A stretch of 64,000 nucleotides of DNA from Pseudobacteroides cellulosolvens ATCC 35603 = DSM 2933 (GCF_001262605.1 NZ_LGTC01000001.1:2647501-2711500), one strand, 5' to 3'. Numbered from the stretch's first letter, positions 1 to 9,875 are shown. The notes: a model not told the origin generated them from the letters alone. Numbers and translations: made by a program.

Positions 1-3000
1 GCTCTCAAGGAATGAGTCATGATACCCTTCTTCCTTAATTCCAAGCATATTTATGCTTTTAGAATTTAAATCTTCCTTTTTGCTTACATAATTAGCATTT
101 GCTGCTTCAGCCACCAAAATCCTTCCATGGGAGCTGAGCTTGGCATCATTGGAGTCTGCTATGCGTTTTATCCAATTTTCGTAAATAGTTTTATCAAACA
201 CCCTGTCATCGCCATCAGAGACCTTTTGCAGCAAGTGGTAGTTTCCATTACCTCCAAAGGCAGAAACTCCTCTTAATACATATTGAAATCTGTACGAACC
301 GCCCTTTGACAAATTAAGCCCTGAAAGATCAGGGTCTTCCACCTTGTAATTTGATATAGGAGGTATATTCTGGTATTGCAGTGCCTTGGCAGATATGGCT
401 TCTTCAAGGGAAGCACCCATTGTATGCCCTGTCATGCCTTTAGTATTTATTACTTTTATATCCTTAAACTTTTCTCCAAAGGCATATTCAAGAGACCTTT
501 TCTCCATTTGCCCACATCCACCATTCTTAGGCGAATATGTTTCATGAGAACAGTACACAGTTTTTGAAGCAATATCTGCTCTATTTATACCATGCTCACT
601 TTCCATTTTTAAAAGGAATCTATCAAGCTCTATACAATGTCTTTTTGTATCGACTTTAGAATTATGTCCTGCTGAGTTAAACATGTGAGTACCAAGTATC
701 CTGCATATGCCCTTCATACCCCTTTTTTCAATATCAGTTTCCTTCTCGATTACAAGACCTACAGCACCTGAACCAAGGATCATTCCATTTCTCCTGTCAT
801 CAAAAGGTACAGCAGCCTCAAAAAGATCATGGGAATCAGAAAGAACGCCAATACTTAAAAATGCTGCACCGATCCATGGAAGCACTGCTTCAGTACTTGA
901 AATATCCGCACCAATTACAATGGCTCTTCCAGCACGCCCGGTCCTAAGCATATCCTCAGCTATTGATACAGAGCTTGCTGTTGAAGAACACGCTGTATTT
1001 ACATATAAGTTAGGCCCAGTAGCACCTATAAGCTGTGCAAACCTGTTATTTGCCTGTGAAGACAAAATAGTCATAAAGTTGTAGTTAAATTCATATATGT
1101 CCTGCTCTGTATATTTCCCTACAAGCCTTGAATAATGTGCATTAAACCAGTCTGTAAGCAACTTCCTGGAGCTATAGTCGCTAATTTTTGAAATTACAGA
1201 ACTATAGAAATTAATAATATCCATTTTGGGTTCTGATCCAAATTTGCTTGCAGTATACTTTGACACTTGGGTTATAACATTGTCTAACGGGAAAAGTCCA
1301 TTTGCATATATTATGGCTGTGTTATCCCTCATCTCTTCAGGTAAAACAAGCCTTCCAGGCAGCAATGAACCTGATGCCGTCTTGATATATTCTCTAACAA
1401 GAGGAATACCTGCATCTTTTAATGCTTCATAACCAGCTGCAACTCCGGCACATACAGCAAGGCTGGTTTGCTTTAGCATTTTTTCATCCATGAGGTAATC
1501 CTCAATCATATCCATTTGACCGAACTTTCCCGCAAACTTAATGATTTCATTTATTGATGATATCTTTTTAAATTCTGTCACTTCTTCAGTCTTTAATAAT
1601 CTTGTAACATTTAAATCTAATATGCTGTTTTGCTCTTCATCGGTAAGCTTTTCAATGAAGTTTGTCCCTTCAAACAGCAGATCAAAATTATCATCTGAAA
1701 ATGCCTTTTTAAATGTGCCTGGCAGTCCTACCGATACACCGCTATATAAAATACTATCATTATTTGACAATATATTGTTTGTAATAGAAGTAATACTATC
1801 TACACTTCTTAATAAATTGCTATTGGTTTCACATGCATATTCTTTAGGCCTGCATATGCTCTCACTTGTTTTAAACATATTTTCAGTTGGCACCATGGAT
1901 ACATCAACACCAATTGCAAAAAGTGCAGCTAAAGCCTGCTTGAAAGATTCTGAAGAATTCTTACCTTTAAAGTTAACAGGTATCACTTTTACATCTTTAT
2001 TATCCAGAATATTCTTGGCAAGGTTTGTCAGCACGTTAGACGGACCTGCTTCTATAAATACTCTGACACCTTCATCATAGAGCTTCTCAATGGAATCAAT
2101 GAAATTAACAGGTGATGTAATTTGATCTTTAAGTAATCCTGCCATATCTTGAAGCTTATCTTCAATATCACTGTAAAATTCCTTAAGGTGGCAAGCCATT
2201 ATTTTGGATTTAGGTTTATTGAATTTTAAATCCTTGATTTTATTATAAAAATCCTCAGCGGCCTCTTTTATAAGCTCAGTATGAAAAGCATGGGACACAT
2301 TCAGCAAAGTATATGTAATTTTACTTTGGGCTAAAAGCTTCATAAAGCTTTCAATTTCAGAGGCTGCTCCACCCACAATAGTTTGCACATGAGAATTCAT
2401 ATTTGCAATTCTTACATGTAACCCATTTTCTTTAATTATCGCAGCAACATCACTTTTGTTTGCCTTCACACTAAGCATTTGGCCTCTTTTGTCCTGATCT
2501 ATTTCATCGAAGCAATAACCCCTCTCTCCAACCATATATACAGCTGATTTAAGATCAAGAATTTCTCCTGCATAGAAGGATGTAACTTCTCCGAGGCTGT
2601 GTCCTATCATATAGTCTGCTTTGACGCCTGCTTCAGTTAAAAGCTTGTATACAGCCATGTTGCTGAGAAAAATTGCAGGATGTGTATTTTTTGTATTTCT
2701 TAACTGATTAAAAATCTGATCCTCATCATCACCAAAAATCAAAGGCATTAATGAATAACCATAATTAGCTCTCCAAATGTTATCCACCTGAGTATAAAAA
2801 GACTTTACAATTGGATAGCTTTCATACAATTCCTTGAGCATGTTTGGATATTGGGAAGCCTGCCCCGGGAACATAAATGCTATTGTATCCGATGCCACAG
2901 GCTCTTCGATTCCGATAAAAATTCCCTTTGCCAAGAGCAATCCGTCATCCATTTTTTTATTGCCATCCATCTGCTGGCAAACCATGCTCCATTTTTCCTT

Positions 3001-4698
3001 AAGTTCATCATAGGTGCTTGCACAGATAGCAACACGTATCTTCATTTTAGCTGCTGCTTTTACATTGTTGCTGTAAGCAGCCTTTCCAAAATCAGTTTCC
3101 GATTCTCCAAAGCTTAAAAACCTCTCAAAGGACTCTTTTACTTCATAGAATGTATTACCCGATAAAAGTAGGGCTTCTTTTTGACATTCACAACTATCAT
3201 TACGGACATTGTCACTCTTTTCACAAACTTTATCATTGAAAGAGTATGATTTATTAACAAACTCCCCCCTGAATTCTTCCAGGCAAAAATGATAATCAGC
3301 ACCACCAAATCCAAATGAGCTTACGTTAGCCCTTCTAGGATGCGAAACCTGTTCATTCCAGTTCATGCCCTCAGTTAATATATAAAATGGAGAGTCCTCT
3401 ATTTTAAGGTTTGGATTAACTTCTCTTACATTTGCAGTAGGAGGTAAAAACTTATTGTATAGTGCCATAGAGGCTTTTATAACCCCTGCAACACCGGCAG
3501 CATTTCTCAAATGTCCGATGTTTGATTTAATTGATCCAACACCACAATAGTTTTTTCTACTTACCCCAAAATCACTAAATGCATTTTTTAAAGCCGTTAT
3601 TTCAGAAACATCGCCAACACTTGTCCCTGTTCCATGAGCTTCAATCATTTCAATAGTTTCAGCAGAGTAACCAGCCATTTTTACAGCATTTTTAATAACC
3701 CTGACCTGCCCATCAGCACTTGGTGCCGCGATATATTTGCCTTTTCCGTCGCTTCCTTGTCCGTATCCCGATATAACAGAATATATTTGATCCCCATCTC
3801 TTATGGCATCAGAAAGCCTCTTTAACGCTATTATACCGCCTCCTAAGCCCATTACAAAGCCATTGGCACGGGAATCAAAAGGATATGATCCATCAGGAGA
3901 CAAAGCATTAATTGCTGAAAATGCTACAAGACCTACCTCAGTTAATGTAACCTCTACTCCTCCTGTTAAAGCAAGGTCATATTCGTGATTCAAAAGTCCT
4001 GATACACTTATGGCTATGGCTGTTAATGCAGATGCACATGCAGAATCTACAGTAAACGATGGCCCCTGAAAATCAAATATATTTGATATTCTGCCAGCCG
4101 TCAAATTTTGCAAATATCCTGTAGTGCTGTCCTCTGTGATATTTAAGTTGCCTTCTAGCAGCTTTTCCTGCATCTCATTAAATACACCTTCAATTTGGTG
4201 TAACATTGGATTTGACTTTAATCCGGGGTGATTTAAAAATTCACTCTCCACCCTTTGCAGGAAAGTTCTTCTGACGACGTTTTCAAAATTGTGCCCTGGT
4301 GCACTTGTGTTAAGAATTACTGCCGTTCTTTCCTTTGTGATATTGCTCTTTATCTCCTGTATGACCTGATCAACGCAATACACAGTGGCATGCTGATTAG
4401 GATCCATATACTCTGCTACCGCAGGAGGTATTTTATACTTTCTGCATAGTGCTGTATTATCTAAAACGTCAGGAACAGCCGCGATATTCGTATAAGTCTT
4501 GTTGAATTTATTACTTTTACCAAAAAACTCTGGCTTATAATATATATTTTTGTTGTAAAACCTTTCTGGTATTTCCCTTATCGAAATCTTTTTATCTAAT
4601 ATATTTTGCCATAAGGTTTCAATTTTATTTGCATCAGGTAGCAGTCCTCCCATTGCTATAATTGCAACTCTATCCTCAGGATAGTAGTATTTACTCAT
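1..4698 (-). CDS. Type I polyketide/fatty-acid synthase, KS-AT-KS (C-terminus beyond window)
   Basis: This is an open frame of 1566 codons with no stop before the window edge. It starts at an ATG behind a GGAGGA ribosome site. The first ketoacyl synthase is complete: Cys221 in DSACASAL, His355 in EAHGTGT and His396 in KSNIGH. An acyltransferase follows with Ser701 in GHSLGE and a HAFH motif near 803-806, which in PKS acyltransferases goes with malonyl-CoA. A second, more divergent ketoacyl synthase has Cys1237 (TACSST), His1385 (SHETYSP) and His1425 (TGHTMGAS), so it is probably active. No ACP or reductive domain is visible before the edge. It is the last gene of the 9789-1 cluster. I infer an iterative synthase that extends an acyl chain; the product is unknown. 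Confidence 0.9.
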   Translation of the reverse strand, partial: MSKYYYPEDRVAIIAMGGLLPDANKIETLWQNILDKKISIREIPERFYNKNIYYKPEFFGKSNKFNKTYTNIAAVPDVLDNTALCRKYKIPPAVAEYMDPNQHATVYCVDQVIQEIKSNITKERTAVILNTSAPGHNFENVVRRTFLQRVESEFLNHPGLKSNPMLHQIEGVFNEMQEKLLEGNLNITEDSTTGYLQNLTAGRISNIFDFQGPSFTVDSACASALTAIAISVSGLLNHEYDLALTGGVEVTLTEVGLVAFSAINALSPDGSYPFDSRANGFVMGLGGGIIALKRLSDAIRDGDQIYSVISGYGQGSDGKGKYIAAPSADGQVRVIKNAVKMAGYSAETIEMIEAHGTGTSVGDVSEITALKNAFSDFGVSRKNYCGVGSIKSNIGHLRNAAGVAGVIKASMALYNKFLPPTANVREVNPNLKIEDSPFYILTEGMNWNEQVSHPRRANVSSFGFGGADYHFCLEEFRGEFVNKSYSFNDKVCEKSDNVRNDSCECQKEALLLSGNTFYEVKESFERFLSFGESETDFGKAAYSNNVKAAAKMKIRVAICASTYDELKEKWSMVCQQMDGNKKMDDGLLLAKGIFIGIEEPVASDTIAFMFPGQASQYPNMLKELYESYPIVKSFYTQVDNIWRANYGYSLMPLIFGDDEDQIFNQLRNTKNTHPAIFLSNMAVYKLLTEAGVKADYMIGHSLGEVTSFYAGEILDLKSAVYMVGERGYCFDEIDQDKRGQMLSVKANKSDVAAIIKENGLHVRIANMNSHVQTIVGGAASEIESFMKLLAQSKITYTLLNVSHAFHTELIKEAAEDFYNKIKDLKFNKPKSKIMACHLKEFYSDIEDKLQDMAGLLKDQITSPVNFIDSIEKLYDEGVRVFIEAGPSNVLTNLAKNILDNKDVKVIPVNFKGKNSSESFKQALAALFAIGVDVSMVPTENMFKTSESICRPKEYACETNSNLLRSVDSITSITNNILSNNDSILYSGVSVGLPGTFKKAFSDDNFDLLFEGTNFIEKLTDEEQNSILDLNVTRLLKTEEVTEFKKISSINEIIKFAGKFGQMDMIEDYLMDEKMLKQTSLAVCAGVAAGYEALKDAGIPLVREYIKTASGSLLPGRLVLPEEMRDNTAIIYANGLFPLDNVITQVSKYTASKFGSEPKMDIINFYSSVISKISDYSSRKLLTDWFNAHYSRLVGKYTEQDIYEFNYNFMTILSSQANNRFAQLIGATGPNLYVNTACSSTASSVSIAEDMLRTGRAGRAIVIGADISSTEAVLPWIGAAFLSIGVLSDSHDLFEAAVPFDDRRNGMILGSGAVGLVIEKETDIEKRGMKGICRILGTHMFNSAGHNSKVDTKRHCIELDRFLLKMESEHGINRADIASKTVYCSHETYSPKNGGCGQMEKRSLEYAFGEKFKDIKVINTKGMTGHTMGASLEEAISAKALQYQNIPPISNYKVEDPDLSGLNLSKGGSYRFQYVLRGVSAFGGNGNYHLLQKVSDGDDRVFDKTIYENWIKRIADSNDAKLSSHGRILVAEAANANYVSKKEDLNSKSINMLGIKEEGYHDSFLES

Positions 4699-4894
4699 TT
4701 TGTCCTCCAATCTCATTCCATACATTAAAAGCTATTAATCCCCCAACACAACAATTAAGGAGCTTTCAAAAATTTCTTTGGTCAATTTTAAATTTTGAAG
4801 AGTAGTAAAATCAGTATTTTTGAAATCTCCAGTTGACCAGTTATTTTTTAGGAATCACCTAATAGCATTTTTAATTTAGAAAAATTAATTAAAA

Positions 4895-5857
4895 TTATAA
4901 ATTATTATAAAAGTCTATAATATCTGTAGCCAGCCTTGGAACCCTTAGAACGTTTAAGTGTCCTGCCGAGTAGACAGACACATTCCTTATGCCGGTTTTT
5001 CTAATAAATGTTTTATACTTGTTCTCAGAAATAATTTGGTCATAGATGGAATATGCAACAGAAATCATACTATTATCTATTTGATAATCAATATTTTCAC
5101 AGGGATCTAATTCCTCAAGCATTCTTGTATATTTACCCATATCAAATCCACTGTTTAAAATATCCCTCCCAATAGTAATAAGTAAAGGGTTGTCCAACAC
5201 CAACCTTGAAAGTTCTGTTACAGGATTAAATAAAAAGGTTTTAACGGTTTGTCTCTTTAGTATATAGTATTTAAATGCCATACATCCCCCCATACTAAAG
5301 CCAGTTAATGTTGTTTCCAACCCATTAAAAGCTTTTATAAAGCTCAAAGAAGCCTCAATATCAAACATGGATTGTGATATGGCATTACATAATCTGTAAA
5401 TATCAGCACTAAAAAAATATTCACCGCTAAAGCTGCTTTGGTAGGGCTTTCTTTCAAAGTGATATGGCAGCAGCATAATAAATACATTAACATTAAAAAT
5501 ATTAAGCTGTTTAATAAGGTACATGTAATTTGCCATATTATCATCAAATAAGCCGTGCAATAGCAGTATATTGCTTTTTGGATTTTCCGCAGGAAAATAA
5601 TAAACGTAAACCTTGTCATTCTCCACATAATGATTTGACTTACAATAAGAAGGCATACAAAAACTGGTTATACCATCTCTATTAACCAGTTTCTCTGCTT
5701 TTGATTTATCAAAAGACAGATGGTCAAGATCCTCAAAAGAAATATTGCTGTTTTTAAATAACGAATTCAATGGAGAGTGACTAACTTTTAAAAGCTTTTC
5801 ATTTATTAATTTTTCAACAGCAAAAGAGTCAACAAATTTAGAGCTAGTTTCATTCAT
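4895..5857 (-). CDS. Alpha/beta hydrolase of the lipid/polyketide cluster
   Basis: The 320-residue protein has an oxyanion-type LLLHG segment (98-102), the nucleophile elbow GFSMGG with Ser188, and a C-terminal GHLN with His300, the expected triad His. There is no signal peptide, so it is probably cytoplasmic. About 90 N-terminal residues precede the fold. It lies between the adenylating enzyme and the type I synthase, with only a 27-nt gap upstream. The inferred role is thioesterase or acyl-release/editing for the pathway. A peptidase or esterase with another substrate cannot be excluded. Confidence 0.75.
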   Translation of the reverse strand: MNETSSKFVDSFAVEKLINEKLLKVSHSPLNSLFKNSNISFEDLDHLSFDKSKAEKLVNRDGITSFCMPSYCKSNHYVENDKVYVYYFPAENPKSNILLLHGLFDDNMANYMYLIKQLNIFNVNVFIMLLPYHFERKPYQSSFSGEYFFSADIYRLCNAISQSMFDIEASLSFIKAFNGLETTLTGFSMGGCMAFKYYILKRQTVKTFLFNPVTELSRLVLDNPLLITIGRDILNSGFDMGKYTRMLEELDPCENIDYQIDNSMISVAYSIYDQIISENKYKTFIRKTGIRNVSVYSAGHLNVLRVPRLATDIIDFYNNL

Positions 5858-5884
5858 CTTTACATTCTAAATCCCTTCAACTTA

Positions 5885-7384
5885 TCAAAAACTTTTTAAC
5901 GCGTTTTTATCAATTTTACCAAGGTTATTCCGTGGAAACTCTTCCAAAACAGATATGTATTTAGGTACTTTAAAGTTGGCAATTTTACCTGATATGTACT
6001 TTATCAAGTCCCTCTCATTACATGGTGCATTATCCTTAAGAACAACAAAAGCTTTTACGATCTGTCCGTATATTTCATCTTCTATACCAACAGCAGCAGA
6101 ATCAACAACGTCCTTGTGTGAGTTCAATACAGCTTCTATTTCAAGAGGAGATATCTTCAAACCTGCTACATTGATAAATTCAGTCTTTCTGCCGCATAGA
6201 ACAAATGAACCGTCACTTCTTCTATAGCCATAATCCCCTGTATAAACCTTTCCGTCGCGAAGCCTTTCTTGTGTTTCCATTGGCTTATTCAGGTATCCAA
6301 GCATTATACCTCTGCCTGACACTCGCAGTTCACCTATTATTCCATCCTCACAAACATTGCTATCTTCATCAACAGCTTCAACCTCAAGAATTCCCTTCGG
6401 AGGGAATCCCACATTGCCTGTAGGTTCAGGAAGCATAGACATTCTAGTAGCTATAAGAGTCGTTGTCTCAGTCATCCCATATCCTTCATCCAGATATATT
6501 CCTGTAGCTTTATACCATGCCAATGCTGTTTCATAGCTTAGTGGTGCAGCCGCTGAAAAGGCAGCCTTGAGCTTCCTCAGGGAATCATATATCGATTCGT
6601 ATCTTAGAAGCTGCTGATAGTGGGTAGGCACTCCAAATATATGTGTTATATTTTCACTTATAATAGTTTTCGATATTTTTACAGGTTGAAACGCTCTTAA
6701 AAAAACAATGGCTGCTTTACCACATAATGCCGGTATTAAAATGGACAAGGATCCAAACCCATGTGAAAATGGTACAAAGCATAATATGCGATCCTCCGGA
6801 ATATATGTGTACATTGAACTGTTACTTTTATCAACAAACGTATAAAAGCATCCTGTTGTAAGCATTACACCCTTTGGTTTAGATGATGTTCCAGAGGTAT
6901 ACAATAACATGGCCAGCTCATTTTCCTCATAATTGTAGCAACCTTCGTTATCGCTGCCGCAAGTGATGTCCGCCAATTCCTTATGATATGCTTCAATATT
7001 TATAATATCCGCATCTATCTCATTTCCATCCTTCAATTCGGCTTGTATATCCTTTTCTTCCAGATATGTAATAAGACATTTAGAGCCGGAATCCTGCAAA
7101 TAGTAAATTAATTCCCCTGCTTTGTATAATGGGTCAACAAGGCACACGACACCACCAATATATTGTATGGCTAATAAAATAACTGCTGCATCAATACTGT
7201 TGTAAAGGTGGGTTGATACAACTGTTCCCGGCTTGTATCCCTTGTTTCTTAAATACTCAGCAGTCTTCCTTACTTCGTTTATAAGTTCTCCGTATGTAAG
7301 CCTGCTGCCATTTTCAGCATCTATTAATGCCTCAAGATCAAAACTTTTCGTGTCGGTATTAAAAAGCAAATCACAATAATTCAC
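5885..7384 (-). CDS. Acyl-adenylating enzyme (AMP-dependent acyl-CoA/acyl-ACP ligase)
   Basis: The 499-residue ANL-superfamily enzyme carries the ATP loop TSGTSSKPKG, the A5 motif GYGMTETT, the A7 motif YTGDYG, the A8 hinge GRKTEFINVAG and the A10 lysine (Lys490 in LGKIDK). The start is GTG behind a GGGGGG ribosome site. Known members adenylate a carboxylic acid and pass it to CoA or to a carrier-protein phosphopantetheine. With a discrete acyl carrier protein encoded upstream, loading of a free fatty or aryl acid onto that carrier is the likely job. Substrate choice cannot be read by eye. Confidence 0.88.
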   Translation of the reverse strand: MNYCDLLFNTDTKSFDLEALIDAENGSRLTYGELINEVRKTAEYLRNKGYKPGTVVSTHLYNSIDAAVILLAIQYIGGVVCLVDPLYKAGELIYYLQDSGSKCLITYLEEKDIQAELKDGNEIDADIINIEAYHKELADITCGSDNEGCYNYEENELAMLLYTSGTSSKPKGVMLTTGCFYTFVDKSNSSMYTYIPEDRILCFVPFSHGFGSLSILIPALCGKAAIVFLRAFQPVKISKTIISENITHIFGVPTHYQQLLRYESIYDSLRKLKAAFSAAAPLSYETALAWYKATGIYLDEGYGMTETTTLIATRMSMLPEPTGNVGFPPKGILEVEAVDEDSNVCEDGIIGELRVSGRGIMLGYLNKPMETQERLRDGKVYTGDYGYRRSDGSFVLCGRKTEFINVAGLKISPLEIEAVLNSHKDVVDSAAVGIEDEIYGQIVKAFVVLKDNAPCNERDLIKYISGKIANFKVPKYISVLEEFPRNNLGKIDKNALKSF

Positions 7385-7406
7385 AAAATTCCCCCCATCA
7401 TTAAAC

Positions 7407-8441
7407 TTAATATTTAAAAATCATTCCACCACTGCTTGCACCAGCTCCGTGTGCCTGCATCATAACTACGTCACCCCGCTTTAAACGGCCTGATTCTATA
7501 AGATGGTTTAGATTTAGTGGACTCATGGCGGCTACGGTATTACCGTGTTTATAAAATAAACTTGTACTTTTCTCTTTTGGAAACCCGATTTCTTTTAGCT
7601 GTGCCTCCCATATTCTAGTAGATTGATCTGACGTCACAAAATGATCTATATCATCAATTGACCCGCCATAATCTGACAAAAGCTTGTCCGATATAACTTT
7701 TGCATACTGTGCCGAACTTTGAAACACTGTGTTGCCATCAGCAATCTTCATAAAGAAAATACTTGAGTCAACATTTTCACCATTATTTTTGTAGCTGGTC
7801 CCATACCTGATAAGAGCATTATCATATAAAAAATGGTTTGTAATTATATATGATGAAAAAAAATGTTGTACATCGGAATACCCAACAAGCATTGCTGCAA
7901 TTGCATCACCAAATAAGAATACTGTTTTGGGATCAGGCATATTCCAATAATGACAGCATTTTCCCATAGCACTGCCCCCAAGTATAAGAACATAGTCATC
8001 ACCTGAGGCTATATACCTGATGGCTAAATCCATTGCATGTACGAAGCCGCTGCAGGCAGCAAAAATATCAAAGGCAGGTATTCCTTTTTTTGTACCTAAC
8101 TTTCTTAACGCACCAATAGAAGTGGCCGGTACATGATAATCACCAGCCAATTTTGTAAAAACAATCCTATCGATACTGTCAATATCAACATTTGCCCTTT
8201 CAAGACATTGGTTGATTGCCTCCTCCATCAGATCTTCAACCTTTTCATCAAGACCCGTCCATCTTCTCTCCTTAATCCCCAGTGCGTATTCAACAGCCCT
8301 GTCTGTAGCAATTATATTATACCTATCAATGATATTCTGATTAGTAACTACATTTCTAGGAAGAGCTACTCCAGTTGACAAAATTCTTGAGTATCTGCTG
8401 ATTTTAAGCGGCTCTATATCTGGAAATATAAAATTCTGCAC
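7407..8441 (-). CDS. 3-oxoacyl-ACP synthase III-like protein, Cys-containing subunit
   Basis: The 344-residue protein has a thiolase fold of the FabH type. The nucleophile is Cys130 in DIFAACSGF, Asn301 sits in the KHGNT motif, and the C-terminus is glycine-rich. The usual HQAN histidine is missing: the matching stretch reads SDQSTRIW (271-278), with Asp272 or Ser271 in its place. Cys-only or altered-triad KSIII relatives are known as acyltransferases or as non-decarboxylating condensing enzymes. It lies just downstream of the acyl carrier protein and of a Cys-less paralogue, so I infer a heterodimeric partner. Substrate unknown. Confidence 0.82.
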   Translation of the reverse strand: MQNFIFPDIEPLKISRYSRILSTGVALPRNVVTNQNIIDRYNIIATDRAVEYALGIKERRWTGLDEKVEDLMEEAINQCLERANVDIDSIDRIVFTKLAGDYHVPATSIGALRKLGTKKGIPAFDIFAACSGFVHAMDLAIRYIASGDDYVLILGGSAMGKCCHYWNMPDPKTVFLFGDAIAAMLVGYSDVQHFFSSYIITNHFLYDNALIRYGTSYKNNGENVDSSIFFMKIADGNTVFQSSAQYAKVISDKLLSDYGGSIDDIDHFVTSDQSTRIWEAQLKEIGFPKEKSTSLFYKHGNTVAAMSPLNLNHLIESGRLKRGDVVMMQAHGAGASSGGMIFKY

Positions 8442-8465
8442 TTTTCTCCTCCACTTATGATGTAT

Positions 8466-8711
8466 TTATTTGTTTTGAATCTTGGCATAAATAGAATCTA
8501 CAAGATTCTTCATAACATATAACTCCGGGTCACCTTCAATCATAGGAATAGAGAATGTCTCTGAAAATCTGAATCCCAGCTCTACTATCGCTATGGAATC
8601 TGCACATAGCTCATCAACCAGATTTGTATGAGGCTCCACCTCCTTTTCATCTACCCTTAGATATTCAACTATCAACTCTTTTGTCTTTTGATATACTTCA
8701 TCGTAATTCAT
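8466..8711 (-). CDS. Acyl carrier protein
   Basis: The 81-residue acidic helical protein has the phosphopantetheine site at Ser39 in CADSIAIVELG, where DSI replaces the usual DSL. I start it at the ATG at 8711, behind AGGGGG. An in-frame start at 8756 exists but would overlap the end of the upstream KSIII-like gene and lacks a ribosome site. Placement between the two KSIII-like genes implies a dedicated carrier for this pathway, separate from housekeeping AcpP. Confidence 0.85.
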   Translation of the reverse strand: MNYDEVYQKTKELIVEYLRVDEKEVEPHTNLVDELCADSIAIVELGFRFSETFSIPMIEGDPELYVMKNLVDSIYAKIQNK

Positions 8712-8727
8712 TTTTTTCCCCCTAATT

Positions 8728-9765
8728 CTATACTCTATATATAATGCCGCCTCCACTTATTCCTTCACCATGTGAAATCATCATAATAGTCATACCCTTT
8801 TCAATCTTGCCTTGACTAAAGCCAAAATCAAGCTGTAAAGGAAGCATGGCGGACATTGTATTTCCATAATCCTTTATAAGTGATATGCTCTTATCTTCAC
8901 TAAGACCAAGGGTCTCTAATGTTATCTCCCATATCCTGCGATTATTTTCAGTAACTAAAACCATATCAATTTCTTTTAATGAAAGGCCGCTTTCTTCGAG
9001 CAAGCTATTTGAAACCGCAATAGATGCCTGCCTATAAAATTCTTCAGCCTTTTTCCAGTTATCCATTCTATAAGTATCATACAAAGCGGGCAAATCAGTA
9101 TTAAGCCCCATATCTGCTATAGTTAGAGGGCTTATAGCATAAGATAGCTCATAAAATTCGCAATTGGAATAAAAGTAGCTGGCTAAAATATGTTTTTCAC
9201 TGGAATGACTGAATAAAACCGCAGTAGAGGCATCACCAAACAGGAATGCTACTCTTGGATCAGTCTTGCTGACCATCCTGTTAACAATCCCCCCTGAAGC
9301 TAAAAGAATATGCTCGTCTCCAGTGTTTATGTACTTAGATATTAGATCAAAGGCTATCAGAAACGAAGATATACCTCCATCGATGTCAAATGCCTGAATC
9401 GCCTTTCTATTCCCAAGCTTTTTTTTCAAATTGCTTGCTGTCATCGGAAGGATATTGTCACCGATATACTTATTTACAAAGATTCTTGACAGACAATCCG
9501 GTTCAAAACTACATCGATTAAGACATTTTTGTGCAGCATGGCATAATAAATCGCTATCCTCAAAAATTTCATCTGCAACATGCCTTTTATCAACGCCAAC
9601 GGACTTAATAATGGCAGGGCTTTTGAATGCTAGACCGTAATTTTTTATTATTTCATCGGTACTAATTGCTGTTTCAGGTACAAATGATGCAATTGAACGT
9701 ATTTCACAATAGCGGTTAATATTTTTCTTCTTTAATTTAGGAAAATAAAAATTTTTTTGACTCAT
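8728..9765 (-). CDS. 3-oxoacyl-ACP synthase III-like protein, Cys-less (degenerate) subunit
   Basis: The protein has 345 residues from the ATG at 9765; a TTG at 9789 is in frame but has poorer support. It is a full-length FabH-type fold paralogous to the product of 7407-8441. The nucleophile position is Ile132 in DIDGGISSF, aligned with DIFAACSGF of the partner. The HQAN His is also absent (TENNRRIW), while the GNT asparagine (DYGNT) is kept. A Cys-less KSIII cannot condense by the usual mechanism. By analogy with PqsB in the PqsBC pair or chain-length factors of type II PKS, a structural or length-setting role is likely. Confidence 0.8.
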   Translation of the reverse strand: MSQKNFYFPKLKKKNINRYCEIRSIASFVPETAISTDEIIKNYGLAFKSPAIIKSVGVDKRHVADEIFEDSDLLCHAAQKCLNRCSFEPDCLSRIFVNKYIGDNILPMTASNLKKKLGNRKAIQAFDIDGGISSFLIAFDLISKYINTGDEHILLASGGIVNRMVSKTDPRVAFLFGDASTAVLFSHSSEKHILASYFYSNCEFYELSYAISPLTIADMGLNTDLPALYDTYRMDNWKKAEEFYRQASIAVSNSLLEESGLSLKEIDMVLVTENNRRIWEITLETLGLSEDKSISLIKDYGNTMSAMLPLQLDFGFSQGKIEKGMTIMMISHGEGISGGGIIYRV

Positions 9766-9829
9766 AACTCCATATACTTCCAAATACAAAATACTTTTTA
9801 TTCGATACTTATTACAGGAACTCTTTCTA

Positions 9830-9875
9830 CTAACATATTATAACATACTTATAATAAAACAACAGATTATTTTTG
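9830..9875 (-). promoter_or_regulatory. Candidate promoter of the KSIII/ACP/PKS cluster
   Basis: Read on the minus strand, a perfect TATAAT occurs about 75 nt before the first start codon, but no convincing -35 hexamer lies 17 nt upstream. The A/T-rich background makes this a weak call. Confidence 0.3.

Noticed and set aside
376..4449. Several plus-strand open frames of 60-180 codons
   Set aside because: They are antisense to the type I synthase, which is open over the whole stretch with conserved KS and AT motifs. None has a ribosome site or recognisable domain.
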